NCBI GenBank assembly: GCA_045106955.1
Contig: JBGCFO010000002.1
Location: forward strand, 1 to 40,321
Reading direction: 5' to 3'
DNA: 40,321 nt
From: JBGCFO01 sp045106955
Lineage (GTDB): Bacteria; Pseudomonadota; Alphaproteobacteria; Rickettsiales; Rickettsiaceae
The translations under genes and the position numbers were made by a program. Under the pieces are notes generated by a model. The model made no database searches, was not told where the DNA came from, and saw nothing but the letters and a program-made list of their open reading frames with translations. Below, in pieces: positions 8,904 to 18,800 of the stretch (its first letter is position 1; the number at the start of each line of letters is the position of its first letter).

Positions 8904-8933
8904 TTGACAAATTATTATTTTTTTTAATAATAT
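8904..8933 (+). promoter_or_regulatory. Sigma-70 type promoter for the HExxH-protein gene
   Basis: TTGACA at 8904-8909 and TAATAT at 8928-8933 are separated by 18 bases, about 35 bases before the ATG at 8967. It lies in the 202-base divergent region between bufA and the 640-residue gene. Confidence 0.5.
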
Positions 8934-8966
8934 TGTAATATTTGATATTAATACAATTGACATATT

Positions 8967-10889
8967 ATGAAAGAACAAGAGTTGCCAATTCAAATTGTAG
9001 AGCAAGTTGAGTATACAGAACAACCAATTGAAGAGCTTTATAGTAAAATTCAAGATGAGCTAAGAAATTCTGAATTTAGTAAACCTATTAAAAAATTACT
9101 TGATGATGTAGATTTTGATATAGATAAATTACTGCATGTACTAGTAACGTACGCCCCGACAGATAAAGATGTGATAACGTTGAAACAGAGTATAGATTGG
9201 ACTTGGGATGATCAGATTTCCTTGCTGTTTATTTTATTATCAAAAGGCTTATTAGTAGAAAGTTCATTTATTAATAGTAATTTATTATTACAGCTTAACG
9301 ACAGTCAATTGCAAGAATTATCTACAAAAGTAGATCATGAAGTCCTACGTAAAGCAATTGAACCCATAGCATTTAAAGGAGTATTTTCTAAGAGTCAAGA
9401 TTTTATTCGTGAATTTTCTGAAACTAATATTAATTCACTTATTGATCAGGCGATGATTTTGAGTGATCAAGCTATTGAGCACTTGACAGATAAACATCAA
9501 TCATTGATATTAAATTACCTATTATCGATCAATTCAAATTCTAGCTGGGTATCTTATTTTTTAAGTAAAGGCGTTGAGCCATCAATTAATATTATCATAG
9601 ATACTATTGAATCAAATAGTGTGGAGTTATTAGAATTTTTAAAAGAGCAATATTCTATTGATAGATTAAGCGAATCAGGAACTAGGCAAGAATATTATGA
9701 TCAAATAGCAGAGAATCATCTAACAGCTATGAATTTTGCCCTTATGACATTACTTACAAATCAAACTTTACCAAAATCTTTGGTTGATTATTATATAAGT
9801 AATATTGGCATTGACGCATTGAGCTCGGGTGACTTTTTGTATTCTGAAGCTTTATTATCATTTTTACAAGTTCCAAATTCCGTGCTTATGTTATCTCCGG
9901 TGGCGATAGATTTTTTTAGTAAATTTGATCCAGAACATGCCAATCAATATAGACAATATGAATTTAATATAAGTTGCGCAACCCAAGTTATTCCAGAATC
10001 AAATGCATTAAACAATAAAATCATTCAAGATGTTATAAAGTGCCTTTCTCTTTATCCTCCAGATTGTTTTTGGAATAATTCAGATGCACAATGTTTCTTC
10101 AACCCAGAAGATAATGTGCTGCAATTTGATAATCGCGATATAAATTTAATTCATGAATCCACTCATTTAGCAGTATTTAGATGTTTTGAGAATCCCAACG
10201 CATCTCCTTATTCTAAATCAGTGGAAAATCATGATATGATGGATGCATTTGTATTGGCCGCTAATCAATTTACGCAAGGTGTTGCAGATCAGTTATTACA
10301 ATGCGCTCAAAGATTAAATAAAGATATAGACGAAACTGAATTATCTGACTTTAAAGATCTACACTATAAAGATATTTTAGATCTGATCCTTGATACTAGT
10401 ATTTTTGAGCAAATAGATCAATCAAAACCTCTTGAACTAAAACATATCATTTCTGGATTAGCGATGTTATGCATAAATTATCGTATTAATGGAGTTGATA
10501 ATCTTGTAATGGAGCTTGCAACGGCTTTAGATTTGACAGAAAATGATCATGATCAAAATATGATTGAACAATTCTTTCATGATCATAATTTAGATCATTA
10601 TATTATATCTCTTATATTTGGTATATCTAATGCTTATACTTGCAATGACTATGAAGCTGAATTAATAGCGCGATTTGTAGAATTAGTTTATTATCACGAG
10701 AGCAAAGCTCTTGAAATACCAGAATATTTAGATGGTCTCATTCAATATTGGTCACAATATATTGATGATGTATTACAACGCACGATGGATATTGAAATAT
10801 ATTCTCGTAATGACTTATCTTGGGAAGATGATAGTTGTTTGTATGAATCATTGCAGCTAGGTATCGATTCAGATATTTTTAATGAATAA
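8967..10889 (+). CDS. Unknown 640-residue helical protein with HExxH motif
   Basis: I do not recognise this protein. It is acidic and Leu/Asn/Asp-rich, with no signal peptide or membrane helix. The N-terminal half (about 80-330) looks like degenerate helical repeats, with recurring pieces such as LLSKGLLVESS and YFLSKGVEPS that recall ankyrin-type repeats. At residues 396-400 is HESTH inside INLIHESTHLAVF, a good zinc-metallopeptidase HExxH with hydrophobic flanks. Acidic candidates for a third ligand follow in the ENHDMMDAF segment (about 420-427). A peptidase role is an inference from this motif alone. The length and composition would suit a host-interaction protein. A promoter is visible upstream. 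Confidence 0.7.
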   Translation: MKEQELPIQIVEQVEYTEQPIEELYSKIQDELRNSEFSKPIKKLLDDVDFDIDKLLHVLVTYAPTDKDVITLKQSIDWTWDDQISLLFILLSKGLLVESSFINSNLLLQLNDSQLQELSTKVDHEVLRKAIEPIAFKGVFSKSQDFIREFSETNINSLIDQAMILSDQAIEHLTDKHQSLILNYLLSINSNSSWVSYFLSKGVEPSINIIIDTIESNSVELLEFLKEQYSIDRLSESGTRQEYYDQIAENHLTAMNFALMTLLTNQTLPKSLVDYYISNIGIDALSSGDFLYSEALLSFLQVPNSVLMLSPVAIDFFSKFDPEHANQYRQYEFNISCATQVIPESNALNNKIIQDVIKCLSLYPPDCFWNNSDAQCFFNPEDNVLQFDNRDINLIHESTHLAVFRCFENPNASPYSKSVENHDMMDAFVLAANQFTQGVADQLLQCAQRLNKDIDETELSDFKDLHYKDILDLILDTSIFEQIDQSKPLELKHIISGLAMLCINYRINGVDNLVMELATALDLTENDHDQNMIEQFFHDHNLDHYIISLIFGISNAYTCNDYEAELIARFVELVYYHESKALEIPEYLDGLIQYWSQYIDDVLQRTMDIEIYSRNDLSWEDDSCLYESLQLGIDSDIFNE

Positions 10890-11010
10890 TTTTAGTTAGC
10901 GCATTAAAGCAACATATTAAATAAAATTAAGATTTTTATAATAAAAGTAGTTAATAGTATTTAAGTATTAACATATTCTATAAGTATATGTATTTAAAGA
11001 ATTATAAAAT

Positions 11011-11385
11011 ATGACTAAAACACAATATTGTAAAAATAAAATAATGACCGAGATAATAAGGGAATTCAGCGAATTATTACCTACTAATAAAAATAATGTA
11101 GATGCAGCAACTAAAGTATCTTATATACACCATGCTTGTAATAATCCCACTTTAGATAATGTTACCAAACAAATGCAAAACTTATGTCTTAGATATAATA
11201 TAAAAAGTGTAAAGGAGAAACAAAAATTAGTCGACCATTTAACTGATATTATCTTAGATGTGATAGAAGATAGTGATTCTTCGTTTATTGCATCTTTGGA
11301 GACAAATAATTCTTCACTTCAACATCAATCAACAATTAAATCTCTTGGAACAATTTGTGAAGAATTTGAAGATTGCGTTTACTGA
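11011..11385 (+). CDS. Hypothetical protein, 124 residues
   Basis: Unrecognised small acidic protein with no signal peptide or membrane segment. It contains a helical middle (KEKQKLVDHLTDIILDVIED) and six cysteines spread along the chain. Two starts are possible: the ATG used here, and one 33 bases later (MTEIIREF). Neither has a strong ribosome-binding site. It lies between two other genes of unknown or membrane function, and its stop sits inside an inverted repeat. Codon use looks like its neighbours, so I think it is a real gene, but this is uncertain. Confidence 0.5.
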   Translation: MTKTQYCKNKIMTEIIREFSELLPTNKNNVDAATKVSYIHHACNNPTLDNVTKQMQNLCLRYNIKSVKEKQKLVDHLTDIILDVIEDSDSSFIASLETNNSSLQHQSTIKSLGTICEEFEDCVY

Positions 11386-11407
11386 GCGTGAAAAATTCAC
11401 TCAGTAA
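11379..11407 (+). terminator. Hairpin overlapping the stop codon of the 124-residue gene
   Basis: TTACTGA and TCAGTAA form a 7-base outer stem, then after a two-base bulge GTGAA pairs with TTCAC around an AAA loop. There is no U tract after it, so it may be a weak or rho-assisted terminator. Confidence 0.4.
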
Positions 11408-11531
11408 TTCGAGCGAAGAGATGATACAAAACTAAATACATAAGCATTTCATATAAGATTTGTAGATGTAAATTATCAACAGTGATGATCAATATCTGAA
11501 TATTCCAATATTTTTCTTATACTTCTCTGCA

Positions 11532-11560
11532 ATTGTTTTATATTTTTGATTCAAAACAAT
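11532..11560. repeat. Short inverted repeat before the ion-channel gene
   Basis: ATTGTTTT (11532-11539) and AAAACAAT (11553-11560) are perfect complements with a 13-base loop, ending 16 bases before the ATG at 11577. It could be an operator or an untranslated-leader hairpin; in AT-rich DNA chance is possible. Confidence 0.3.
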
Positions 11561-11576
11561 AAATAAACAGAAAGAT

Positions 11577-12239
11577 ATGGAATATCATCTTAGATCGCAC
11601 CGTTATTATATAGGATTGTTAATTGGATTACTTATGATATTTTTTATAGGTCCATTTTTTGACGATTTCGCCTACGGCACTAAAATAGTAGGAGCATCAT
11701 TAATATTTACTCTTATATTTGCTGTACTTATCATTAGTCACAACAAAAAACTAACAATCTTGGCAAATTTGCTCGCTCTACCTCTTATTATCGATAGAAT
11801 TAGCTTACTTATTGGTCTTGATATATCAATAAATTATGTTTTTAGTGCGTTGTGCGGTATATTATTTATATTGTTAGTTGCAGTAATAATGTTTCGCGAC
11901 ATAATCCTTTCAAAAAAAGTTGATACAGCCTTGTTAACTGGATCTATCGTACTCTATTTTATGCTTGGTCTTATGTGGGGATTTATCTACTTGATAATTG
12001 CATATCTTTATCCTGAATCGTTTAATTACAATTTTTTGCAGATCATGGATATCAAAGACCTAACTAATACATTGATGTATTATAGCATGGTGACACTAAC
12101 TACTCTTGGTTATGGCGATATTACACCGTTATCTGGCCCAGCACGAGCTATGTCTATAATGCAAACGGTGACTGGCCAGATGTATTTATCGATACTTATT
12201 GCACGACTAGTTAGTATCAATCTTATGCAAAAACAATAA
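11577..12239 (+). CDS. Potassium-channel-like membrane protein (Ion_trans_2 pore)
   Basis: The 220-residue protein is hydrophobic, with about six membrane helices and no long cytoplasmic domain. Near the C-terminus is the pore: MVTLTTLGYGDITPLSGPAR, with the selectivity filter TLGYGD at about 176-181 followed by a last helix (QMYLSILIARLVSI). This matches the two-helix pore domain of bacterial potassium channels. No RCK or cyclic-nucleotide domain is attached, so gating is unknown. The leucine in place of the usual valine in T-V-G-Y-G is a mild variant. It stands alone on the plus strand and is convergent with the next gene. Confidence 0.85.
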   Translation: MEYHLRSHRYYIGLLIGLLMIFFIGPFFDDFAYGTKIVGASLIFTLIFAVLIISHNKKLTILANLLALPLIIDRISLLIGLDISINYVFSALCGILFILLVAVIMFRDIILSKKVDTALLTGSIVLYFMLGLMWGFIYLIIAYLYPESFNYNFLQIMDIKDLTNTLMYYSMVTLTTLGYGDITPLSGPARAMSIMQTVTGQMYLSILIARLVSINLMQKQ

Positions 12240-12259
12240 CATATGGAGCAAACAATTTA

Positions 12260-12691
12260 TTATTGATTATACATAAGATGTTCATACAGGTTGCAATCAC
12301 AACCAAGTTGTATTGAATTATATTCTTCTTTATCTAAGATTGCATCGTTATCGATATCTACCTTTTTGCTGTTATCAATTAGATTTTGATTATTATTTAT
12401 TCCATGATCTTCATCTCGTTCATATATTTGGATTTGACTCAACAAGTTATCTAATACCAACTCATCTTGTTCTTTATATTGAGATGAATCTGATTGATCT
12501 TGAACTTCGCTATTGTTTGATGCGATTGTAGAGTCGCTGCAGTCTTCATCATCATCTTTATCATAATCTTTAGTGATAGCAATCGCAACTTCTTCAGATG
12601 TTATAGTATCAATAGATGTTCGATGCGTATAATAATTCCATGCTATAGAACCGCAAATTATTATTCCTGCTCCTATTATTAAGGAAAACAT
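12260..12691 (-). CDS. Hypothetical acidic protein with one N-terminal membrane helix
   Basis: Unrecognised, 143 residues. An N-terminal hydrophobic segment (MFSLIIGAGIIICGSIAWNYY) is probably a membrane anchor or uncleaved signal. The remainder is very acidic and low in hydrophobic residues (runs such as KDYDKDDDEDC) and probably disordered. The start is well supported by GGAGG about 11 bases upstream of the ATG. It lies between the ion-channel gene and the autotransporter and may be membrane-associated; no function can be given. Confidence 0.6.
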   Translation of the reverse strand: MFSLIIGAGIIICGSIAWNYYTHRTSIDTITSEEVAIAITKDYDKDDDEDCSDSTIASNNSEVQDQSDSSQYKEQDELVLDNLLSQIQIYERDEDHGINNNQNLIDNSKKVDIDNDAILDKEEYNSIQLGCDCNLYEHLMYNQ

Positions 12692-12766
12692 ACAATTAAG
12701 CCTCCGCTGTATTTATTTTAATGATTATTAATTGTAATAATTAAATTTATATATTAGTACAATAAA

Positions 12767-12796
12767 CATGAAATTTAATTAATATTAAATTTCATG
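12767..12796 (-). terminator. Perfect 13-base hairpin, probable terminator after the autotransporter
   Basis: CATGAAATTTAAT (12767-12779) and its exact complement at 12784-12796 are separated by four bases. On the minus strand it lies 75 bases past the autotransporter stop and is followed by TTTATTGT. It also lies upstream of the 143-residue gene, so an operator role is possible. Confidence 0.45.
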
Positions 12797-12815
12797 AATG
12801 TTAAATTATACACAG

Positions 12816-12842
12816 GAGTTAGAATTAATAAATTCTAAACTC
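12816..12842. repeat. Imperfect inverted repeat just after the autotransporter stop
   Basis: GAGTTAGAATT (12816-12826) pairs with AATTCTAAACTC (12831-12842) apart from one bulged base. It sits 28 bases beyond the autotransporter stop on the minus strand. No U tract follows, so it may protect the mRNA end rather than terminate. Confidence 0.35.
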
Positions 12843-12870
12843 ACTGCTCCAATAATTGTACAAGTAAAGT

Positions 12871-15800
12871 TTAAAAACGCACTCTCAATTGCACAGCTCC
12901 TTCTTGTCCATAGTATTTTTTAGCAATATAACCGTTATAAGAGAGCATCACATCAAATTTATCGTTTAGAAAATCTAAATTTACACTAAAATTACCCGTA
13001 GTTTTCTGGGAGCTGTAGCTTTGCACAAGAGGCGAAGTTGATCCGCTTAACGTTGAATTAAAATATGTTGGCTTATGATTTAAGTAACGATTGACCATAG
13101 CATGGATACTAGGTGTAATTGTCATATTTTTATATTCAACCTTGTACGATAGCTTTAATCCAGCAATTCCAGCAGTACTAGTTTTATCTTTTTGATAGAC
13201 AGTTAAATTGCTATTTTTAGTTCCAGCCTCTTTATAGTTAATAGATTTGCTCTTAATTGTACTGAATCCAATTTCAGGTGATAAGACAAAATTTTGATTT
13301 ATTTTATAGTGATATCCTGCCAATATTTTTCCAAAATATGCTTTAGGATGATATTTAGAATAAGCAATTTCCATTACACCAGAATCAACAAGACGATGCT
13401 CATAATTTTTAGCTTTTCCAAATGAAAATGACAATATTGATTGCATAAAGAAATTCCTTGGCAATGATTGACTTAAATACAAAGATGCTATATTTAAATC
13501 TATTTCAGTTTTGTCATTATTTTTTGCGTTTTTATGACGTACTTTAGAATGAGCAAAGGTCCAAGCGGCGCCTAGATATGAACTATCGTTATTATACCAA
13601 TCAAACCCTACACTTCCGCCTGTATTACGAATATTATATCCTGGATTTGTTTTATATTTATTTTGTTTATCGTAGCCAAAAAATGGACGTATCCACATCC
13701 CATATGATATACTATCATCATTATCTCCACTAGCTACCCCAATTGCAATTGGAATCTGCCTAATAGTACTATGAGATAATATATTTTCTGATATTTGATT
13801 ATGCAAAATCACAATAGAGTTGTTATATGATATTGCAGGTTGTATACGATCCATGGATTCTTTTTTCTCTTCTTCATTCATCTGCCCAAATTGATTTAAT
13901 AAATCACCTGCATCTGTAGTATAAAAACTATCGTAACTTAGATCTTGGCTTGCAAATAAACTATCTAATACTGCAACATGTTCTTGATTTGTAGCAATAT
14001 TAGATTTGATGTCTGATATCACTTGCTCACTATTATTTTTTACTGTTAAATTATAACCATCGGTACTCCATGACACTAAAGATTGAGTGTCATTAGCATT
14101 TAGTACAATATTCTTTGCAAGAATTAAACCAGAATTTTCCTGGTTGTTTTTGGTAAATAATGGATAAGATTTTTCTCCATCTGACAACTCTGTGAGATTA
14201 GTGCTAGCATTCACATAAATAGTTAGTGTTTCAGTATTTTGTAAGTCTATAGAGGAATCATTGTTAAGTACTATATGCCCATGACGATTGGTAGATGAGT
14301 TAATATTAGTTGAGATCGTTAGCCCATCATTGATTGTAGAATTGCCTTTGTAATTTAGTTTATTGTCAAATAATGTAATATGCATTTGTGAACCATTAAA
14401 ATTTCCTGATATTACTGTATTATCTTTATGTATATAAAGAGCAGTATTTGCATGGCTTATATTATTTGCATGATATTTATTTCCTAATAAATGAGCAGAA
14501 GTAGTACTGGTGAAATCAATATTATTTAATGCATGATTTTCACTACCTATATTGCGAATATATGCTTCATCTCCAAAGGCAATAACACCAGATCCATTTT
14601 GTGAAGTTGTAATATCACCTTCAATAACCGCATGATTTTTAAATGAAGCTCGCCCATTATTGCCAATAAAATTTAAATTACTAATGATGTTAGTACCAGA
14701 TACTTCTTTATCTAATAGATCTACGCTAATTTTATTCTTTATATTTTCAAAACTTACTGAAACATTTTGCTTTATATCTATATTATCTGAGTTTATTTCC
14801 GATAGTATAGATATGTTTTCACCTATAATAATATTAGATAATTTTTTATCTGCCGTCCCTAAAGGAATATTAAGAGATGGTTTATTAGAAGATAATTCAA
14901 CAGATCCTTGACCTGAAGCACTTGGGATAACCATCGATACGTAAAATTTTTCTCCAATATTTAAATAATTATTTGACCCTAAAACAATTGATTTTATTGC
15001 TTTATCTGGACTTCCAATTGATATATTAGATGCATCTAAATCATGATTCAAATACAAAGAATGGATATTGTGATAATCTGTTTTGATAGTCATACCATCA
15101 TCTACAACATCTAATTTATTTAATATCAAGCTCATTGGAGTATCTTGCGTAAAATATACGACTTTTGTTTTTAATAAACCTGATATTGATACATCGGCTT
15201 CTCCATCAAGTTGCAATAGATTTATCGCATTATTGTGTCCTATATTCCCAGTAATTTGGGTGTAAGAGTTATTTTGTATATTTACAGATCCAGGCCCATC
15301 TATATCACTATTAATTGTTTTTCCTTTTATTATTATTCCTCCAGAATTACCATTTTTTACTAAAATGCCATTTTTAGTATTAATATCATTATTTAATTCT
15401 AACCATTTTCCATCTAATCCATGAAATACAAGCTGATCTATATCATCAATTTTTGCATTTACTATATTCGCATTATCGATGAACAATTTACCGCTACCAT
15501 CATAAGAGGTTATTAAGTCTTGAATTTTGATATTATTGGTTATAGATAATTCTCCATGATAACCCTTAAAATCTAAAAGTGATAAGGCATTTATAGATGA
15601 TATATTTACTGATGTATCGTTATTATAAATTAACTGCTTTGCATAAATTTCATTATTAAATTTAATTGAAGTACTAGCTACTTTAATTTCTTTGATATAT
15701 TTTTGATCGCTACCAATATTTCCATCAACAACCTGATCCTTACCTTCAAATTCAAGAGAGACATAATTGGCTTTGCCAACTACAACATCTCCTTTAATAT

Positions 15801-18800
15801 TGCCTGTCATAGTTAAAGTGGCATCATTTTCTTTAAAATCTATTATTCCAGTAATATTACCATTTACATTGGCAGTACCAAGATTATAGAAAGATATTTT
15901 ATCGGATAAAATATCTCCAGTAATTGTTAAATTTTTTGCGCTATCAAAGGCTACTTCCATTAATTTATTTGCATTTCCAATTAAATGACTATCTCCAATT
16001 AAAATTAAATTGCCACCATTGCCAATCGCTTTATTTTCTACATCTCCTACAAATTGCTTTGATATGATTAATTTTGCATTGTTTTTACCATTAAAATCAA
16101 TATTTCCTACAAAATCATTGTGCAGAGCTAAACTAGCATCATTATGATTATAATTTATAGAACCTTCTGTGTTAATTACTCCATACAATGCTACCAACTC
16201 AGAGCTATTTAAATTTAGATCTCCTATCTGAGCATGCTGACCAAGATCACCATAAATTTCTACGGCATTATTGAATTCTAATTTAACTCCATTAACGCCT
16301 CCGGTGTGATTGATGTTGCTATACATAGTGGTTTTATCTTCAAATATAAGAGATCCGTTTTGAGCATGATTTTGTATTTCTTTTGCATCAATTAATCCTT
16401 GTATTTTTAATATTTTATTTCCAAGAGTATTAAATTTTATCAAAGAGGGTGCTCCTAAAGATTCTTCTGCAATATTTATGGACCCATCACCTAAAAATTC
16501 TATACTGCTGACAATTCCATCTGATAATCTTGTAACCATTAATTGAGCATTATCAGCAAATTTTAGATTGGCATGTTGATTATTAAATTGAATTTCACCT
16601 CCATATAGCGCTTTATCAAATCTGATAGTTGATAGTGGATCATGACCTAATATAAAAAATTGACCGTCATTTCCTAAATCAACAGGTTCAGCAAATATAA
16701 TATCACCATTTTTGTTATTCAAATTACCGATAATGATTGATTTTGCATATATTTTAGAATAGATATTCGTTTGATGTTTTTGATTATCAATCATTAATTG
16801 TCTTAGCCTTAACTTATCTACCCCTAAGCTTTCATCGTTATTACTCATAATATTGATCTGAGTATTATCATTCGATCTAATTTTTATTATACCATCACCA
16901 TCGTTATCAGGAGATATACTATTATATAATTTTACATTTCCTTGAGCGTTATCCGCATCTGCGGTAATATCGATTAATGAATCGGGATGCATGAATTTAA
17001 TTTCTCCGTTATTTTGAGCTAAATTCATATCAGAATAATTCAATACTAATGTATACGTTGCAGAACCTATATCTTTTTCTCCGATATAAATTTTGGTACC
17101 ATTATTCAGTGAATCATTTTGTACAATTGTTGTAGAATTATTTTTAAGTGATAAAGTATTTGTATTTATTGCAAGATCTTTGTGAAAAGATATACGCGTA
17201 TCAGGTGATACTACAACTCCACCTAAGCGATGAGTTTTGCCTAAAGTAACATTTCCATTTATAATCATAGATTTTTCTAAATCTGATTTAAAATGCAATT
17301 CACCACCGTCACCCTTGAGCATTAGATGATTTAAATCATTATTCCAATTAATAAATCTATGATTTGAGCCTAAATTATGCAATACAAGGGCACTGTTAAC
17401 ATGTCCAAATTCTATAGAAGAGTTGTTGGGTAAAATATTTATATTATAATCAAATGCAAATTCAAGCTTACCCTCACCGCCTGGTTGATTATGACCTATT
17501 TGCGTGTTGAATTCAATAAGCTTGAGTGATTCATCAATTAAGTATCCATGATCGATAATTTCAACTACATTACTTGCTGTATAAATAGGATTTATCGGTA
17601 AATTTCTCAATGTAACATGATGATCATAATTCTCTTTATTACCTTGAGCTATAACTCGTGCAAATTTAATATCTACTATAGGAAATACATATCTTCCTAT
17701 AGTATGATTATTTGCATCAAAAATCATATTGCCTTGACTCGAATCAAATACCAATAATCCTGCATTACTAATTATAGGATTTAAATCACCATGTAATGTG
17801 TATTTAATATCGTGACCGCTAAATTGTAATTGTGAATTATTATTCTGAAAACTAAAATTATTGATAATATTATTATCAATAATTAAATCTTGATATAGAT
17901 CTATTTTAAAATTAGCTGGATGAGCATTTGTTCCAATATATATATCATTATTTAGTATATCTTTGTTGTGAGCGATTAAAGTCGCTCCATTGTGATCAGG
18001 GCCAATGTTAACCGATGATGAATTAATAGAAATTTCTTTGCTGAACACTACCGTGCTATTTCCTGTGATTTTTATTTCACTTAATTGTTTGTTATGACCT
18101 AGGGTGCGGACAATATTTTCATCATTGCTTTTAACGGTGATTTTAGATGATGGATTGTTGCTATGAAATTCTATTGAGCCTATTTTGATTGGATCAAAAT
18201 TATTATAAAGTATTACGTTTTTACTTTCTCCTTTTGTAGATAGTAATTTAATACGATTATTATTGCTAGCAAATTGTATTTGATCAATTCTGTGCATGTC
18301 GTGATCTAAACCAATAGATAATGTATGATGGCTAAGCAATGGAGCATCTATAAGAATTAATGAATTAACGTTATCTCCAAAATCAATTTTATCAAAATGA
18401 GAGTTGCTATGAAATGTCACGCGTGCATTATCTTTAGTAAATTTTAATTCACCACCTTCTCCAGAATTTATTGGAGTTTCAAATAGAATGTTTGCCGGAT
18501 TATCAATCACTATGTTTTTAGCGAAGATTTGAAAAATGCTATTTGGACTACTTCTAGTAAAATGAAGGTTTTGGTTTCCAGAGATGATTAAGCTATTGAG
18601 TCTGTGATTAGCATCTGATCCGATCTTTCTTGTATGCCCGATTAATGCAAGGTTATCTATAACTATAACTTTATGTTGGCCAGCACCTGCGCCGCTATTA
18701 TCTAAAGCATTAATCTGTATTATTCCAGCTTCATCTACTAATAAGTTATCATGAAATACAATTGAACGATCCGCTCCATCTAGATCCATATCTAAAATTA

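Noticed and set aside
14660..15265. Two plus-strand open frames inside the autotransporter
   Set aside because: They are antisense to a repetitive coding region and show no recognisable protein features.
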